Source: Anticarsia gemmatalis
Taxonomy: Eukaryota; Arthropoda; Insecta; Lepidoptera; Erebidae
Length of the DNA: 64,000 nucleotides
Reading direction: 5' to 3'
Assembly (NCBI RefSeq): GCF_050436995.1
Contig: NC_134767.1
Location: 8,308,001 to 8,372,000 of the forward strand
Part shown: one piece after another, positions 39,601-48,193 of the stretch
Position numbering within the stretch: position 1 is the stretch's first letter
Layout: each line of letters starts with the position of its first letter
The notes under the pieces: model-generated
Told to the model about the DNA's origin: nothing
Seen by the model: only the letters and a program-made list of their open reading frames with translations
The model's database searches: none
Made by a program: the position numbers and the translations under genes

Positions 39601-42600
39601 CTTCTAAACAATGATCCTGTTATTGTGACCAAAACTATTAAACCTGAAATGCTAAAGACTATGTATCCCCAGTTACTCTTATACCGTTAAAAGGTTTTCG
39701 AGGCAATGATAAATAAATAACTAATTTGATATTTTTATAAAAAATACAAGCCTTATTAATTCAATGTCTAGACTTTCACATCAATCAGAACTTACCGAAT
39801 TGTAGTTAAAATTCACTAAACTAACTTCCGTTCGTGTGAAAAGATTTTCTGTGGTAAAAAATGTTAAGTGTTATTTTAGGTTACAGACTATCTGTGTGTC
39901 ATACTTCATTAAAATTCGTTCATTAAAAGTAGTATTTTTTCGACACTCATCTATCCTCACAATATTTTGCATATAGGTAGAATATTATCAGGAAGATGGA
40001 TAAACCTCGTTTTCCGTATTATCGACCCTATAAAAATCAAAAACAGTGATTGTGCAATACATTGTTGAGGTCATCGCTCCAGTGAATGACCCGGTGTCAC
40101 TTCTCATTTGTTTTGACATCGCCGAATACTCGAGTGCATTGTTATTGCAATATACGTTCGTGGGGAAACTGTGTGAGAAAAAATATAGTGTAACTTAATA
40201 ACAGTAATAATAAACTGTGTATATGAGAAAATTCTATACAGATTGGTTAGTCTCCACTTCTTATTTATTTGAAAACCAGGTACAGAACAAATACTCGTGT
40301 TTATCACACAAATATTTGTTCCGGGTGGGATTTGAACCCCCCACTCGCGGCGCGGTCACTGCGACAAACGTGCATTTTAAATGCTTACCTAAAATATTAC
40401 CCTAGGCCTAAAGTAAAATTGCAATTTTACAACACAAGTTCTTACTTCCATTGAGTAGTTTTAGACACAAAACAAAAACCAAATATTTACCTACTTTTAA
40501 TGCAATAGACATTACCTACATCCTTCAAAATAATGAATTGCATAACTAAAACAAGAAACCAAACATTCTAACTCCTCAGTTTTACAAACAAACAAACATA
40601 GACTTCCTCATTGGCTAACTTAAGCAATTACTTCTAAAACGTATGCCCGTCTGTGCATACTCAGCTTGAAAACAACTGAACCTTTGCTGATAATTGTTTG
40701 ACGAGCCTTTCGAGTGCTAATAGTAATAGATGGTATTGTCTTAGAATATTTGTTTGTATGTTTGTAAAGAGTTGTTAAAGTTGTGATCATTAGGACGGAA
40801 AACATTGTTTTGCAAAGCTTCTTTTCAAAGGGCGAGGTAGGTTCGATTCCTCGGAAAGGTAAATTATTTATGACACATTTTCCTTTATTATGTTCTCGGT
40901 CTACAGTGACGCAAAATAATATCGATATCTTATTGTCGAAACATGAAATAAAATCTATACTTATACCACTCTACGCCGTGTCCAAAAAACTTGCTTGCTT
41001 GTGGCTCTTCTCATAGGCTTTAATTTTCGAACTGGCGATAATTTAATTGAATGTAACTTTAACAATCATAAGCGTCAGTATTTCACCACAATGAAAGAGT
41101 GATTTGATTTCGATCTTAAAGCCAACATTTTTTATTTACCTATTTATCACATTTAGCCTGTTACACTCAAAGGTGTAAGTCTGTCTACGAATAAACGCAC
41201 TTTTCACCATTAACAATGTTAGTCATATGTAATCGGAGGCCAGCCATTTGCCATATACCTAAAAATATCTTCAAATACATTAAAATCTAACTATATTCGA
41301 CAGGAAGCTCGTCACGTAAGATAAGGACTATGACGTCATTCGGCGACAGTATTCCTATACTAGTTAAAATTCTCAAAAGGTTAATTAGTAATAAACGAAG
41401 TATCTAATTAGCAGATCTTTATCTGTCTGCTTTTACCCGGTTTGAAAAATAGAGGGTAATGTTTTGGGAACATGTCATATTTTTGTGACGTAAAAGCCGT
41501 TTTGAAATGGATCATCTATGCTGACCTTTTTTATTTAACTGCCCCCATAGCGCAGTGGTTCAGGTCACCACGCCGCTATCATTGCGTCAGGAGTTCGTGG
41601 GCTCGATTCCGATGCGATCCCCTAGTAATTGTTTCGGGACTGGTTGTACTGTGTGCGTTGTTTGTATATTTGTAAAAGTCCGACACAAGAGCAGTTTTTG
41701 TGCAAGAGTTGACTTTAAAAATTAAATAAGTTTCTAAGTAAAAAAATGGAAATCTAGTCCATTTGTTTATTTAAACTTAGTTTGCTAACGGTTATTACAG
41801 GTACATTTTATTAATGGTTAATAAATTTATTACACCAGGAAGCTAAATGTACAACTTTATAAAAGCAAGAACAATCATGCACATCACAATAACTACATGA
41901 TTATTATTTTTTCTTAAAAACGACTACCAGGATTATTTTTCAGCTCACCGCTACTTAATGCTAAAAATCATACAGATTATCACTCATACTGAGTAATGAC
42001 GTAAACCCATTCAAATCTTATGAATGGATAAATAATGATCCTATTTACGTAAGTACTGTAACTACTTGTACAATAAACTGACGATAATCGTTAAAAACTA
42101 ATGCAACGATAACTCAACAATCTAGGATAATGATGCACGTGATAAGACCATAATTTAAAACTTTAATATGTTAATTTAAATAATAATTGATGTGTTAATG
42201 TTCCACTGCTGGGCAAGGGTCTTTTCGCGGAATGAGGGAGCAGTTGTTAGGTCTTAAGTCCACCAATTGCGGTTTAGGGAAGTTTGCATACCTTTAAGCA
42301 CTGTTTCTAAAGAACTCTCAGTCATACAAGTTTGCATCACGATGTTTTCTTTCACTGTTGGAACAAATGTTAATTGTTTCTAATACACACATAACTTCGA
42401 AAAGTCATTGGTGTGTTGCTTCGGGTTCAAACTTGCAACCACTTGCGTGGGAGGATAACTTATTAATTCCTTCAAGCACTGTTCTAAAGAACAGTTGCAT
42501 CACGATCTCCTTCATCACCGTTGAAACAAGTGATAATTATTTCTAATACCTACACACATAACTTCGAAAAGTTATTGGTGTGTTGCCTCGGGTTCGACCA

Positions 42601-45600
42601 CTTGTGTAGGAGGTGTCAACTTATACCACTCGGCTATCACTGCTCTATGTAATATTATTTTTTAATTAAATATTGAATCCGGCATTTGTTTCCCATCTCA
42701 CCCGATGGTAAGGGACCATGAAGAAGGTACGTGCCTATCCAAGAGAAATCCAGTTCAGATAAGCGACATAGACATAGTCGAAAAGGTTAATGACAAATGC
42801 ATTTGCGAGACAATGACGAACATATATTTGAACTTCTAAAGTGTAACGATTTAAAAGCACTTACGATAAAGTGCACTTATAGATAGGTTTTATTACTCAT
42901 TATTGTGTTTTTATTGATTCTTAAGGACATACCACATAAGCTGGTATGTCCACGTATCACGAAATACGAGTAATGAGTCTGGAGAACGAAATTTGGTACA
43001 CATGATAAATAGTGTTTTCTTTTACCTTAAAATCTTCTTCACAAGAAGAAGAAGGATTTATATTCGTCTGTATTTATTTTATGGTAAAGATCCTAATAAA
43101 GAAATTGGTGCTTTCCATGTACTTTCATATAAATTAGATCCAGATACGATATTTTTGTGAATAATAAATACGTAACTTTGTATACATCGATGATTGGCCA
43201 TGTTGCTTTCGTCATACTAATACAGTTCCATATCGCTTCTTATTAGTCGCTTTTAATTGGTTTATTTGGGAAATAATCTATACTTATAATATGAAGCTGA
43301 AGAGTTTGTTTGACTAAACTAAACTCAGGAACTACCGAATTAAATTGAAATACGTTATTGTGTTGTATAGTCCATTTACCAAGGAAGGCTAAGGCTATAT
43401 ATCTATATAGTGGCTTTAGAGTGGAACAGCAACAAAAAATTCTGTGCAAAAAGGGAAAACGAAAATCCCCGCAGACGAATTCACTAGTATTCTATAAAAC
43501 AATTAGTACAACCTACCCAATAAACTCAAGCTTGCGATCCAACTGGCCTGCTGATCGCTGACCGTGAAGGCTCCGTCATGACTCCTGGAGTCCTGCATGG
43601 AAGCGATGGCAGGTGACATGTAGCCCTTACTGAGGCCAGCGGCGAACGGACCGAGCGAGACGGCGAGAGCTGCCAGGATCTGGGGGAGAAAGAGATGGTT
43701 ATAGTTTGGAGCATTCGTCTTTTGAAACAGAAAAATATGGTCTTTGAAATAGAAGATGGTGTTCAGAATTTCTTTGTGAGTGCTTTTTTACTATAATTAC
43801 TCAGAGTTTGGTATCTTATCCGCCAAAGGATAATAGTCTCACTATATTACATGGGACTTATATTTGGATAATAGATAGCGAAACGTGGGTGCATTTCATA
43901 CACCCCTGCCTACACCTTTAGGTATAACAGGCGTGATATTATGTATATATTTTTGTATGTATGTTTGTTTGTGTGTACATGTGTAGTGTAAGCCAGAATT
44001 TGTTTAGATTCTTGCCTGATTTTGTAACTCTAATATCTAGTTGGTGACTGAAATTTCGTTGATATTTTTCTAATTGAATATTATGTTTTTGGATTTGGTC
44101 AAAATGAAAATGTAAAAATTAAATCCATCGCTTAGTTAATATTTTTGTATGCCTTGCTCTACATAGAGGCATTGTGTTAAAAACCGTTTTGTTATACTAC
44201 CCTACATAAAACCTTATAATCTTTTCAATTGAATTCTACAATTACTTTTACCTAATTTATTTCTCAATTTCCAAAACTACTAATTTGCATAGCGGAAATT
44301 TAAAATAACTATACTCGAGAATCGAATCTGGGACGTCAAAACAGATGTCTCAAACGGTGCGCCGTAACTGTCAATTATAATGACACCTGTCAAATTTTAA
44401 TGTCATAGATTTGTTATATTAATGGACTATTAGATGGTAATTGCTAGTAATTTTGTGATACCGATATTTTAATACTAAGTGTATATTGAAAATAATGGTC
44501 AAGTGTGAGAGGAATACTGAACCCGCCATTCCGTACTTTTGAATTAATATGTAAAACAGTTACAGTCACAACCAGGTCCGAGTTTTTTTCCGGAATGAGA
44601 CAGGGATTAAGTATTTATTTCGTTTTAAAAGCTATACCCTGCAATACTTGGCCCAGTAAAAATAATTGTGGGAAAAGAGAATATTCGGAAGGACAGTTTT
44701 CTTTAAGAAATATTTTTTTAGTTAGTTTAATTGTGAAAACTATGTTCTAAATCTTTAAGAATGTCTCTATCAATCAATCATTTTTAGTAATACCTGCTAG
44801 TTTTGTTTTAAGATTTAATAAATGAATAGATGCAAGCCGTATTAATAGTATTCATGCCAGCAAAATAAAATCGAAAACATTTGCCAGCTTTCTTTTATTG
44901 GCCCCTAAATAATTGGAGCGTGTCATGTGTGTAATAGATAACTATTACTTATCTATATGATTACTACCGGTGTACATATGTATATAATTTGTAGATCACA
45001 TAGCCTTAAGGTAAGTAGCGACCACCGAAGAAGAGTATGGAGTGTAGATTAATTTTCTATATGGATAATTGTTGTTGAACTGTTATTAAGACCAATCTTA
45101 TAAAGATAAGTATTATTATTCACTAGCTCTTGCCTGTGGCTTTTCCTGTGTTGTTATTTGATGATACATTGCAATTCAAGAAAGTTTTAAGGTTGGAAAG
45201 ACAAAAAGTACGTTTTTTTAAATTCTTAGCCATTGATGAAGCAGCATTGTATCTATAATTTTCAGACCAGCTGCTATGTAGATACACTTCGTCCGCGTAA
45301 AAAGATTACCCGCGGTTAAAAGTATTCAATGTGTTTATCTGTGTATAAAATTTCATTAAAATCCATCCAGTAGTTGTTCCGTTCAATAGAAACATACATA
45401 CATCCATACATACATTCATACATCCTCACAACCTTTCTCATTTATAATATTAAAAACTACTGGAAGCTAGGGACTGCTGGAAAGTTAGTAAATAATAATA
45501 TTAATATGGCTTATCCCAAGAAAAACCATTTTCAATACAATAAATTCTAATAAAACATCTAACGTTCGAGTAACCCATCTTTTACTACAATATCGTTATA

Positions 45601-48144
45601 TTTCCAAACAAGTAAAGGTGTCTATACATTACACACTACACATAAAGGTACAAGACACATAGGTGTTAGGGCACGCAGCTGAATCGATCAATGTTTCCGA
45701 CTTGTGTCAATGGGGGGAATAGAGGTGATACTTTATTTGTCGATATTGTTTTGGAAATATTTTTATGGGTAAATTAAAATAGAGATGTTTGAAATTCAAT
45801 TTTGTCACAATTTAGGATGACTTTTTATATCTAAATTGTTACAATCTAAATTGTTGTCAATTATGTTTGGAATTTTGATAAAATTCTGTTCCCATTTTTT
45901 ATAGAGCTGCGAAGGTTTCTCCGAAAAAATACTTGTAAGGCCAAAGGATAAAAATTCTTAGTTTTCGTTATTAAAATCTTAATTTAACTTTTTCTTTACT
46001 TCATAACTGTTACTAGTATGTTACTCATAAAAGGATTTTACTAAGCAGCTTTAACTCACAATTTCAAGCCAAATAGCAGCTACAAATATAATTCTATCGA
46101 AAGATATTAATAACTTAACTTAGCTCTATTAGAAAACCTAGTTTTTAGGATGTCTCGGAAGGTTAGTCATTCCTTTCTTCTCATAAACCAACTTTGTTTA
46201 TGCCTTAGAACAACGAATAAAAAAACTATAACAAACCTATTTTCGGCCAGAACGAATCAATCTTTAAAATCAGAACACAATATTTCAGACGTACCAAAAA
46301 CAATTGCTTCGAATTTCAACATCCCCATTCTATTTTTGAACAATCGACCTCGATGCACATCCCGTACTACCCTACTCTTTCTGAACCATAGAGAGAGGTC
46401 AATAACCGACACACTGCCATACATTCTAGCCCCGAATACAAAATATACCAAACCTTAGGTACAAACAAATATGAACCTTATTTTAGAAGCAATAAGATTC
46501 AATACAACTGTAGATCTCTATGTGTTTTATGTCAAATTTAAATTTCCTTTCGGTTTATAGGAGTTTGAGCCTTATTGGCTTTTAAATAAAAGGTTTCGTG
46601 ATTACTTTTTGCGTGAAGTGAAATTGATGGCTCCATTTAATGTCACTGAATTTGACGAATTGTAAAGCGAATGTGTTATTTTGAAATTGATTATATTTTA
46701 ATAACTTATTATTTTAATTTAATTATAGTTATTATGATTTATGAGTTAGTTATTTATTATGATCGCCAGGTGATGTTATTAACCGACTTCAAAAAAGAAT
46801 AAGTTCTCATTTGGTCTGTATTACTTCTAATGTTTCGTATATAACAACTTAGTTATTTTGATGGTTTTTCTCTGTCTGAAAAGTGATAGTTCCCATGTAG
46901 TCCTATTGAAATTTGATCCAGATAAGACGACTAGTTTTTTAAATATCTTTAAAATGCGTCATATTTAGTATAAATTGATAATATGGTTGTCTTTGTTTCA
47001 TAGTCCAACAACTTAGTAGAGACTCTTCGCGGCTAGAGGAGGTATACAAAATTTAAAACATCAGTGACGTATTTTTATGCAGCTGACGGTGATTTGATGG
47101 ATACAGCTACTTTGTTTTGCAAAAAATACGCAACAAAATCGTGCTTGACTGGGTTCTCTACTAACTTGTCTAACTATTATAAAGTGACACCTTGCTTTGA
47201 AGTCGGTGTTACTTTGTAAAAAAAATTGTAAAAAAATGACTTAGTTATTTATAATGTTTGCCAGGTGGCAAGTTATTTTGACGTTCTAAATTCAATCGTC
47301 ATAAAAGCGAGTCAAAATAGGTTTATGGTATTTTCCGGATTTTTAAATCTTATTTACGTTTCCCTGTTCGAAATAGACTTTAGTTCACTGGCTTTGGGCC
47401 TTTCTATGCGTTTGATTATATTATAAATGTTTTAATGATTAGTGTTTAAGTAAAATAGGATTTATTACTTTTATAGATGTGTTCACAGTCATAGACATTT
47501 TGTTTTACGGTTATGTTTTAAATTTTGACAGCTTTTCTGGCCAAAAAATAAGAGATTTTGATAGAACCTTCAGTGGTATCCCGGTTGTAACTTAAACAGC
47601 TTCTACCTGACTTAGTAAGAGTGTTATTAAGGTTTAATTCACTTTTTTATTTGTACAGGTGTATTTTAAAGATTTATAAATGTAAATAATGTGATTCGGG
47701 ACTGGCGAGACTTTATAGTTTAGGTGTTCACAGCTAGATGGCGTTTAATTACTAATTCCAAGGCCCATCGTGATATATCACTAAATATCAACTGTTCAAC
47801 ACTAAATCATAGCTACAACTAAGTTTGATGATTGGATTAAATGAGGGCAAAATCAAGTGGTTTGTTATGTAATGGCGAACTAAACGCTCAATACATGGTG
47901 CGTACATTTTAAACTTCACGAGTTTTTCATAAAATAAAAAATTTGTTTAAAAGAAAATCACAAAAAGAACTTTTATTTTAAAGCTGTGTTTTGCTATAAA
48001 CAAATTAAATCAACAAACCTGTCGTCTATAAGTGTTCCTTCCATCATTGTTCCTCATCATCATGATCCTGGTCTCCGGTGTGATGTTGGTCATCTTGTCG
48101 ACGCTCTTCTCCACGGCTTCCTCGTGCAGCTTCTTCTCACACAT
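14593..48144 (-). CDS. Facilitated trehalose/sugar transporter, Tret1-like (MFS), 4 coding exons, 502 aa
   Basis: Joining 48144-48019, 43679-43517, 23165-22978 and 15624-14593 on the minus strand gives one uninterrupted 1509-nt frame (502 aa plus TAG). All three introns are GT-AG and their phases agree (0, 1, 0). The family moves trehalose or hexoses down their gradient across the plasma membrane through 12 helices. Visible signatures: a hydrophilic N-terminus (1-42); TM1 with PFAAGLSKGY; QQASW before TM2; GRR at 112-114 after TM2; PEIRG at 168-172; PETPS at 220-224 after TM6; QRFTGAN at 296-302 in TM7; GRLPLL at 347-352; ELFP at 419-422; and PETKGR at 480-485 after TM12. Length is normal for the family. 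Odd points: TM4 lacks the usual Gly-Arg pair, TM7 has QRFTGAN where QQLSGIN is common, and TM10 lacks the usual Pro-Trp. The substrate is therefore uncertain; an orphan Tret1-like paralogue is as likely as a true trehalose carrier. The coding exons are far more GC-rich than the introns. Confidence 0.9.
16023..16190 (+). repeat. Dispersed repeat related to 47000-47125
   Basis: TTGTCCAACGACTTAGTAG, ACAAAATTCAAAATTTAGAA, CAGTGAC and the TTTTTGCAGATG region match CATAGTCCAACAACTTAGTA and following in the TIR element at 46782-47207. Confidence 0.5.
16645..16725 (+). repeat. Helitron-like 3' fragment
   Basis: Contains CCGAGAGATCGGGATTTGCA and CACGCGGACGAAGTCGCGGA, the sequence that precedes CTAG ends elsewhere (compare 54803 and 63830). 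Confidence 0.5.
16752..17009 (+). mobile_element. Non-autonomous Helitron-1 copy
   Basis: The 5' end is TCTATACTAATATTATAAAG and the 3' end is GTTGCGCGGGTCAGCTAG. The interior has TTTG repeats, AACGCGCTAATCTCAGGAAC and CGAGGAAGGCTATAGGC. TC...CTAG ends with no inverted repeat fit Helitrons. Confidence 0.8.
17010..17249 (+). mobile_element. Second Helitron-1 copy, head-to-tail with the first
   Basis: It follows the CTAG of the first copy directly, lacks the first few bases (starts near ATTATATAGCTGAAGAG) and ends GGGTCAGCTAG. It differs from the first copy at several sites, so it is not a very recent local duplicate. Confidence 0.8.
17493..17565 (+). repeat. SINE-C head fragment
   Basis: GGTCAGCAATAGTGCATACG and GGATTTGATTCCCGTATCGG show the A- and B-box layout of SINE-C. 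Confidence 0.5.
17675..17856 (+). mobile_element. Helitron-2 (ends GCCGGGTCAGCTAG)
   Basis: It begins TCTAATATATAAAATTCTCG and ends AACAACGTTTGCCGGGTCAG plus CTAG. The last 40 bases are shared with 34106-34296, but the interior differs. Confidence 0.7.
18296..18475 (+). repeat. Dispersed repeat D
   Basis: GGTCCCGGTTGTTATCAATT and AACAGTCGTTAAGCCATGTC are shared with 22686-22905 and 54190-54375. Probably the 3' part of a retroelement; class not certain. Confidence 0.55.
18870..18970. mobile_element. Palindromic MITE-2, diverged copy
   Basis: GCGGCAGTTTATCTATTG and ATTAAATAGATAAACTACCT form the arms. See the clean copy at 51225-51340. Confidence 0.6.
19038..19214 (-). repeat. SINE-B copy
   Basis: In minus sense the head is GGCCTCCGTGGCGCAGTGGT, the B-box region is AGGTTCGATTCCCATACGG and the tail is GACACAAGAGCAATTC. 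A nearly intact copy. Confidence 0.8.
19730..19976 (+). mobile_element. Helitron-1 copy
   Basis: TCTATACTAATATTATAAAG at the start and GCGCGGGTCAGCTAG at the end; full length apart from a small deletion before GTGACGCAAGCG. Confidence 0.8.
20410..20580 (+). mobile_element. MITE-1 copy with unlike ends (A and B)
   Basis: The left end TAGCTCGATTCTCTACTACT is type A. The right end, reverse complement TAACGCAATTCTGTGCAGTC, is type B. The core TGAAAATCTGATCAGCGCCT is shared with 8557 and 59345. Confidence 0.7.
21977..22058 (+). repeat. SINE-C head fragment
   Basis: TGCCTCTGTGGTGGAAG, TATTCGACTACTGATATCAA and CTCGGGTTTGATACCC. Confidence 0.55.
22139..22316 (+). repeat. SINE-B copy
   Basis: GTGGCGCAGTGGTTTACGTC, GGTTCAATACCCACACGG and CCGCGACACAAGAGCAAG. 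The first few head bases are missing. Confidence 0.75.
22341..22411 (-). repeat. SINE-C head fragment
   Basis: CTGAGAATCGAACCCAAGAT and TGATCAGCAGTCGTATTCAC are the reversed B and A boxes. It lies tail to tail with the SINE-B just before it. Confidence 0.55.
22686..22905 (+). repeat. Dispersed repeat D, longest copy
   Basis: CACCGGTCGGTAAACGATCT, ACGGAGGGCACGTAAAAG and TTGGTCCCGGTTGTTACCAA. It ends only about 70 bp from the exon 3 donor (22977). Confidence 0.6.
22978..23165 (-). CDS. Transporter coding exon 3 (TM2-TM4)
   Basis: The exon is 188 nt between a GTCTCCAG acceptor and a consensus GTAAGT donor. It completes Gly97 and encodes residues 98-159: TM2 with AFIGGILGG, the conserved cytoplasmic GRR (112-114), TM3 and TM4. 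The TM4 segment HMISAASFCGGMLICC lacks the Gly-Arg that most sugar porters carry there. An antisense frame over the same bases is a shadow of this GC-rich exon. Confidence 0.93.
23166..25678. other. Start of the 20.4-kb intron, no recognised feature
   Basis: AT-rich. No repeat or alternative exon with convincing coding bias was seen. Confidence 0.5.
25679..25756 (+). repeat. SINE-C head fragment
   Basis: TGCGTCTCTGACTAGGTCGG and CAAGTTCGATTCCTCGGTCG. Confidence 0.6.
25811..26034 (-). repeat. SINE-C, near full length
   Basis: The reversed head GACTCAGGAGTCGAACCC lies at the right edge and the reversed body (AAAGGGCGAGTCTATTGTCA) at left. It faces the plus-strand fragment 55 bp away. Confidence 0.7.
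26040..29340. other. Intronic DNA without supported features
   Basis: AT-rich. 27780-27960 has weak resemblance to MITE-1 (CAATCGACTATCGTTAACCG). Nothing firm otherwise. Confidence 0.4.
29345..29425 (-). repeat. tRNA-like SINE head fragment
   Basis: CGTCCTGGGCGAAAATCGAA and CCACGACTTCCATACC are a reversed B-box region; the family is unclear. Confidence 0.4.
29658..29900 (-). mobile_element. Helitron-1 copy
   Basis: In minus sense it starts TCTACACTAATATTATAAAG and ends GTTGCGCGGGTCAGCTAG. Full length. Confidence 0.8.
29965..30066 (+). repeat. SINE-A tail fragment
   Basis: AGTCCCCAGCCCGCACTTGG, CTAGTGTGGTGGACTCAAGG and AGACCCTTGCCCAGGAGTGG. Confidence 0.7.
30070..31535. other. Intronic DNA without supported features
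   Basis: AT-rich and without a recognised repeat or exon. Confidence 0.45.
31540..31612 (-). repeat. SINE-C-like head fragment
   Basis: CTACCTGAGAGTCGAACCCA is a reversed B-box region. Confidence 0.4.
31821..31900 (+). repeat. SINE-B head fragment
   Basis: GTAGCTCAGTGGATAAGGTG and GTCGTGGGTTCGATTCCCAA. It is cut off just after the head, so it looks tRNA-like, but the stems do not close into an intact tRNA. Confidence 0.55.
32221..32500 (+). repeat. SINE-C with a different 3' tail (chimeric)
   Basis: The head (TGCCTCTGTAGCGCAGTCGG) and body (GGCAATAGGCTTGCCACC) are SINE-C. The tail ACGGGAGAGGCCTTTGCTCA plus GCAGTGGGAC resembles the SINE-A class of tail. Confidence 0.6.
32875..33105 (+). repeat. 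SINE-C copy
   Basis: GACTGTTGATCACGAGGATT, CAGGTTCAATTCCCGG, then the body and ATAGCAGGCGCGATATG. Confidence 0.6.
33748..33846. mobile_element. Palindromic MITE-2 copy
   Basis: TTTCTGAAGCGCATTTAGCG at left; TGAATAGATAAACTACCGCT and AAATGTACCTCA at right. The middle is diverged from 51225-51340. Confidence 0.65.
33850..34012 (+). repeat. SINE-C fragment abutting MITE-2
   Basis: GAACCTCGGGTTCGATTCCG and GCAAGAGGCTCGCCCCATAT. The SINE head is missing at the MITE boundary. Confidence 0.6.
34015..34100 (-). repeat. Helitron-like 3' fragment
   Basis: In minus sense the sequence ends GGGGTCAGCTAG. It lies just before the plus-strand element at 34106, so the two point away from each other. Confidence 0.5.
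34106..34296 (+). mobile_element. Helitron-3 copy
   Basis: It begins TCTTTATATATATATCATTC and ends TTTGCCGGGTCAGC (terminal CTAG lost). The interior AAGGGGATCTGAGAATGGTT matches the reverse strand of 63331-63517. Confidence 0.7.
35388..35475 (-). repeat. SINE-A tail fragment
   Basis: CATTAATATTCCAGTGCTGG, CACGCTGGCCAAGTGCGGGT in plus sense is the reversed SINE-A tail. Confidence 0.6.
35716..35810 (+). repeat. RTE-like 3' end fragment
   Basis: CATGTAGAATACTGGTATTC and GAAGCCAACTCCAACATAGT match 12090-12165. Ends GATGATGATG. Confidence 0.55.
36708..36745. repeat. Perfect 17-bp inverted repeat, 4-nt loop
   Basis: TCGATAGTAGTTTTTTC, loop GATT, GAAAAAACTACTATCGA. The outer bases share CTACTATCGA with the MITE-1 ends. 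Confidence 0.8.
36915..37038 (-). repeat. SINE-B copy, 3' truncated
   Basis: The reversed head CGCTCCACGGAGGCC lies at the right edge, GTGGAAATCGAACCCACAAC at the B box. An extra ~15 bp sits within the head. Confidence 0.65.
37208..37390 (-). mobile_element. Helitron-like copy with a CATA microsatellite
   Basis: CTAGCTTCTTACCGCGACTT in plus sense is the reversed 3' end. At the other side are CAAACAAACA and (CATA)n. Confidence 0.55.
38142..38345 (+). repeat. SINE-C tail split by a mariner-type MITE
   Basis: TTTGGTATATGGCAATAGGC ... GGTGGATCTACA continues after the insert as TATCATACTTCTGCTTACAC. Confidence 0.7.
38224..38305. mobile_element. Mariner-type MITE, 82 bp, TA duplication
   Basis: Ends TTAGGTCGGGGAAAAAGT and reverse complement TTAGGTCGGGAAACAGT, flanked by TA at 38222-38223 and 38306-38307. 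It is an internally deleted form of the element at 61347. Confidence 0.75.
39110..39208. repeat. Microsatellite (GACA/GAGA)n
   Basis: An imperfect run of CAGA, GAGA and CATA tetramers. It explains the low-complexity frames on both strands. Confidence 0.85.
40304..40372 (-). repeat. SINE-B fragment
   Basis: CAAATATTTGTTCCGGGTGG and GATTTGAACCCCCCACTCG are the reversed B-box part. Confidence 0.5.
41170..41268 (-). repeat. SINE-C tail fragment
   Basis: CATTAACAATGTTAGTCATA, GAGGCCAGCCATTTGCCATA in plus sense is the reversed body of SINE-C. Confidence 0.5.
41541..41711 (+). repeat. SINE-B copy
   Basis: GCCCCCATAGCGCAGTGGTT, GGGCTCGATTCC, AATTGTTTCGGGACTGGTTG and CGACACAAGAGCAG. Small deletions just after the head. 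Confidence 0.75.
42199..42649 (-). repeat. SINE-A with its 5' half duplicated in tandem
   Basis: The tail (plus sense TTCCACTGCTGGGCAAGG) is followed by two successive head-proximal segments. Each holds AAGCACTGTT..TAAAGAAC, ACACATAACTTCGAAAAG and TTGGTGTGTTGC. Only the right one keeps the full A box. Confidence 0.7.
43277..43460 (+). mobile_element. Helitron-1 relic, 3' truncated
   Basis: TCTATACTTATAATATGAAG, AACTCAGGAACTACCGAA and CCAAGGAAGGCTAAGGC. It ends about 55 bp from the exon 2 donor at 43516. Confidence 0.6.
43517..43679 (-). CDS. Transporter coding exon 2 (TM1 to start of TM2)
   Basis: The exon is 163 nt between a CCCCCAG acceptor and a GTAGGT donor. It starts in phase 0 and ends in phase 1, supplying the first base of Gly97. 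It encodes residues 43-96: TM1 (ILAALAVSLGPFAAG...), an extracellular loop, then QQASWIASLSLLG, the typical start of TM2 in Tret1/GLUT8-like carriers. The sequence is GC-rich against AT-rich flanks. Confidence 0.93.
43801..43955 (+). repeat. SINE-C body and tail, head missing
   Basis: TCAGAGTTTGGTATCTTATC, GCGAAACGTGGGTGCATTTC and GGTATAACAGGCGTGATA. Confidence 0.65.
44300..44372 (-). repeat. tRNA-like SINE head fragment
   Basis: CTCGAGAATCGAATCTGGGA is a reversed B-box region. Confidence 0.35.
45268..45456 (-). repeat. Helitron-like copy
   Basis: CACTTCGTCCGCGTAAAAAG, ATCCATCCAGTAGTTGTTCC and a (CATA)n run. A detached CTAG end lies at 45123. Confidence 0.5.
46782..47207. mobile_element. 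TIR element, 426 bp (ACCGACTTCAAA ends)
   Basis: ACCGACTTCAAA at the left and TTTGAAGTCGGT at the right are perfect 12-bp inverted repeats. There is no ORF. The core segment 47000-47125 recurs at 16023. Confidence 0.65.
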
Positions 48145-48193
48145 ATACACGGCTTATGTATCACTTGGGGGATTTAGAGGCCGCTCGTGTATG
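48019..48193 (-). CDS. Transporter exon with the start codon (coding part 48144-48019)
   Basis: A TTCCAG acceptor sits at 48194-48199, so this exon has a 49-nt 5' UTR stretch (48193-48145) and an upstream exon must exist. The ATG at 48144-48142 is the first usable start, because an in-frame TAA lies four codons before it. The coding part is 126 nt, encodes 42 residues beginning MCEKKLHEEAVEK and ends with CAG before a GTTTGT donor. The segment is charged, carries a Met-Met-Met run, and forms the cytoplasmic N-terminus before TM1. Confidence 0.82.

Noticed and set aside
46150..46458. Open frame of 102 aa, the longest outside the transporter
   Set aside because: No recognisable domain, no codon bias against its surroundings, overlapped by an equally open antisense frame; likely chance.
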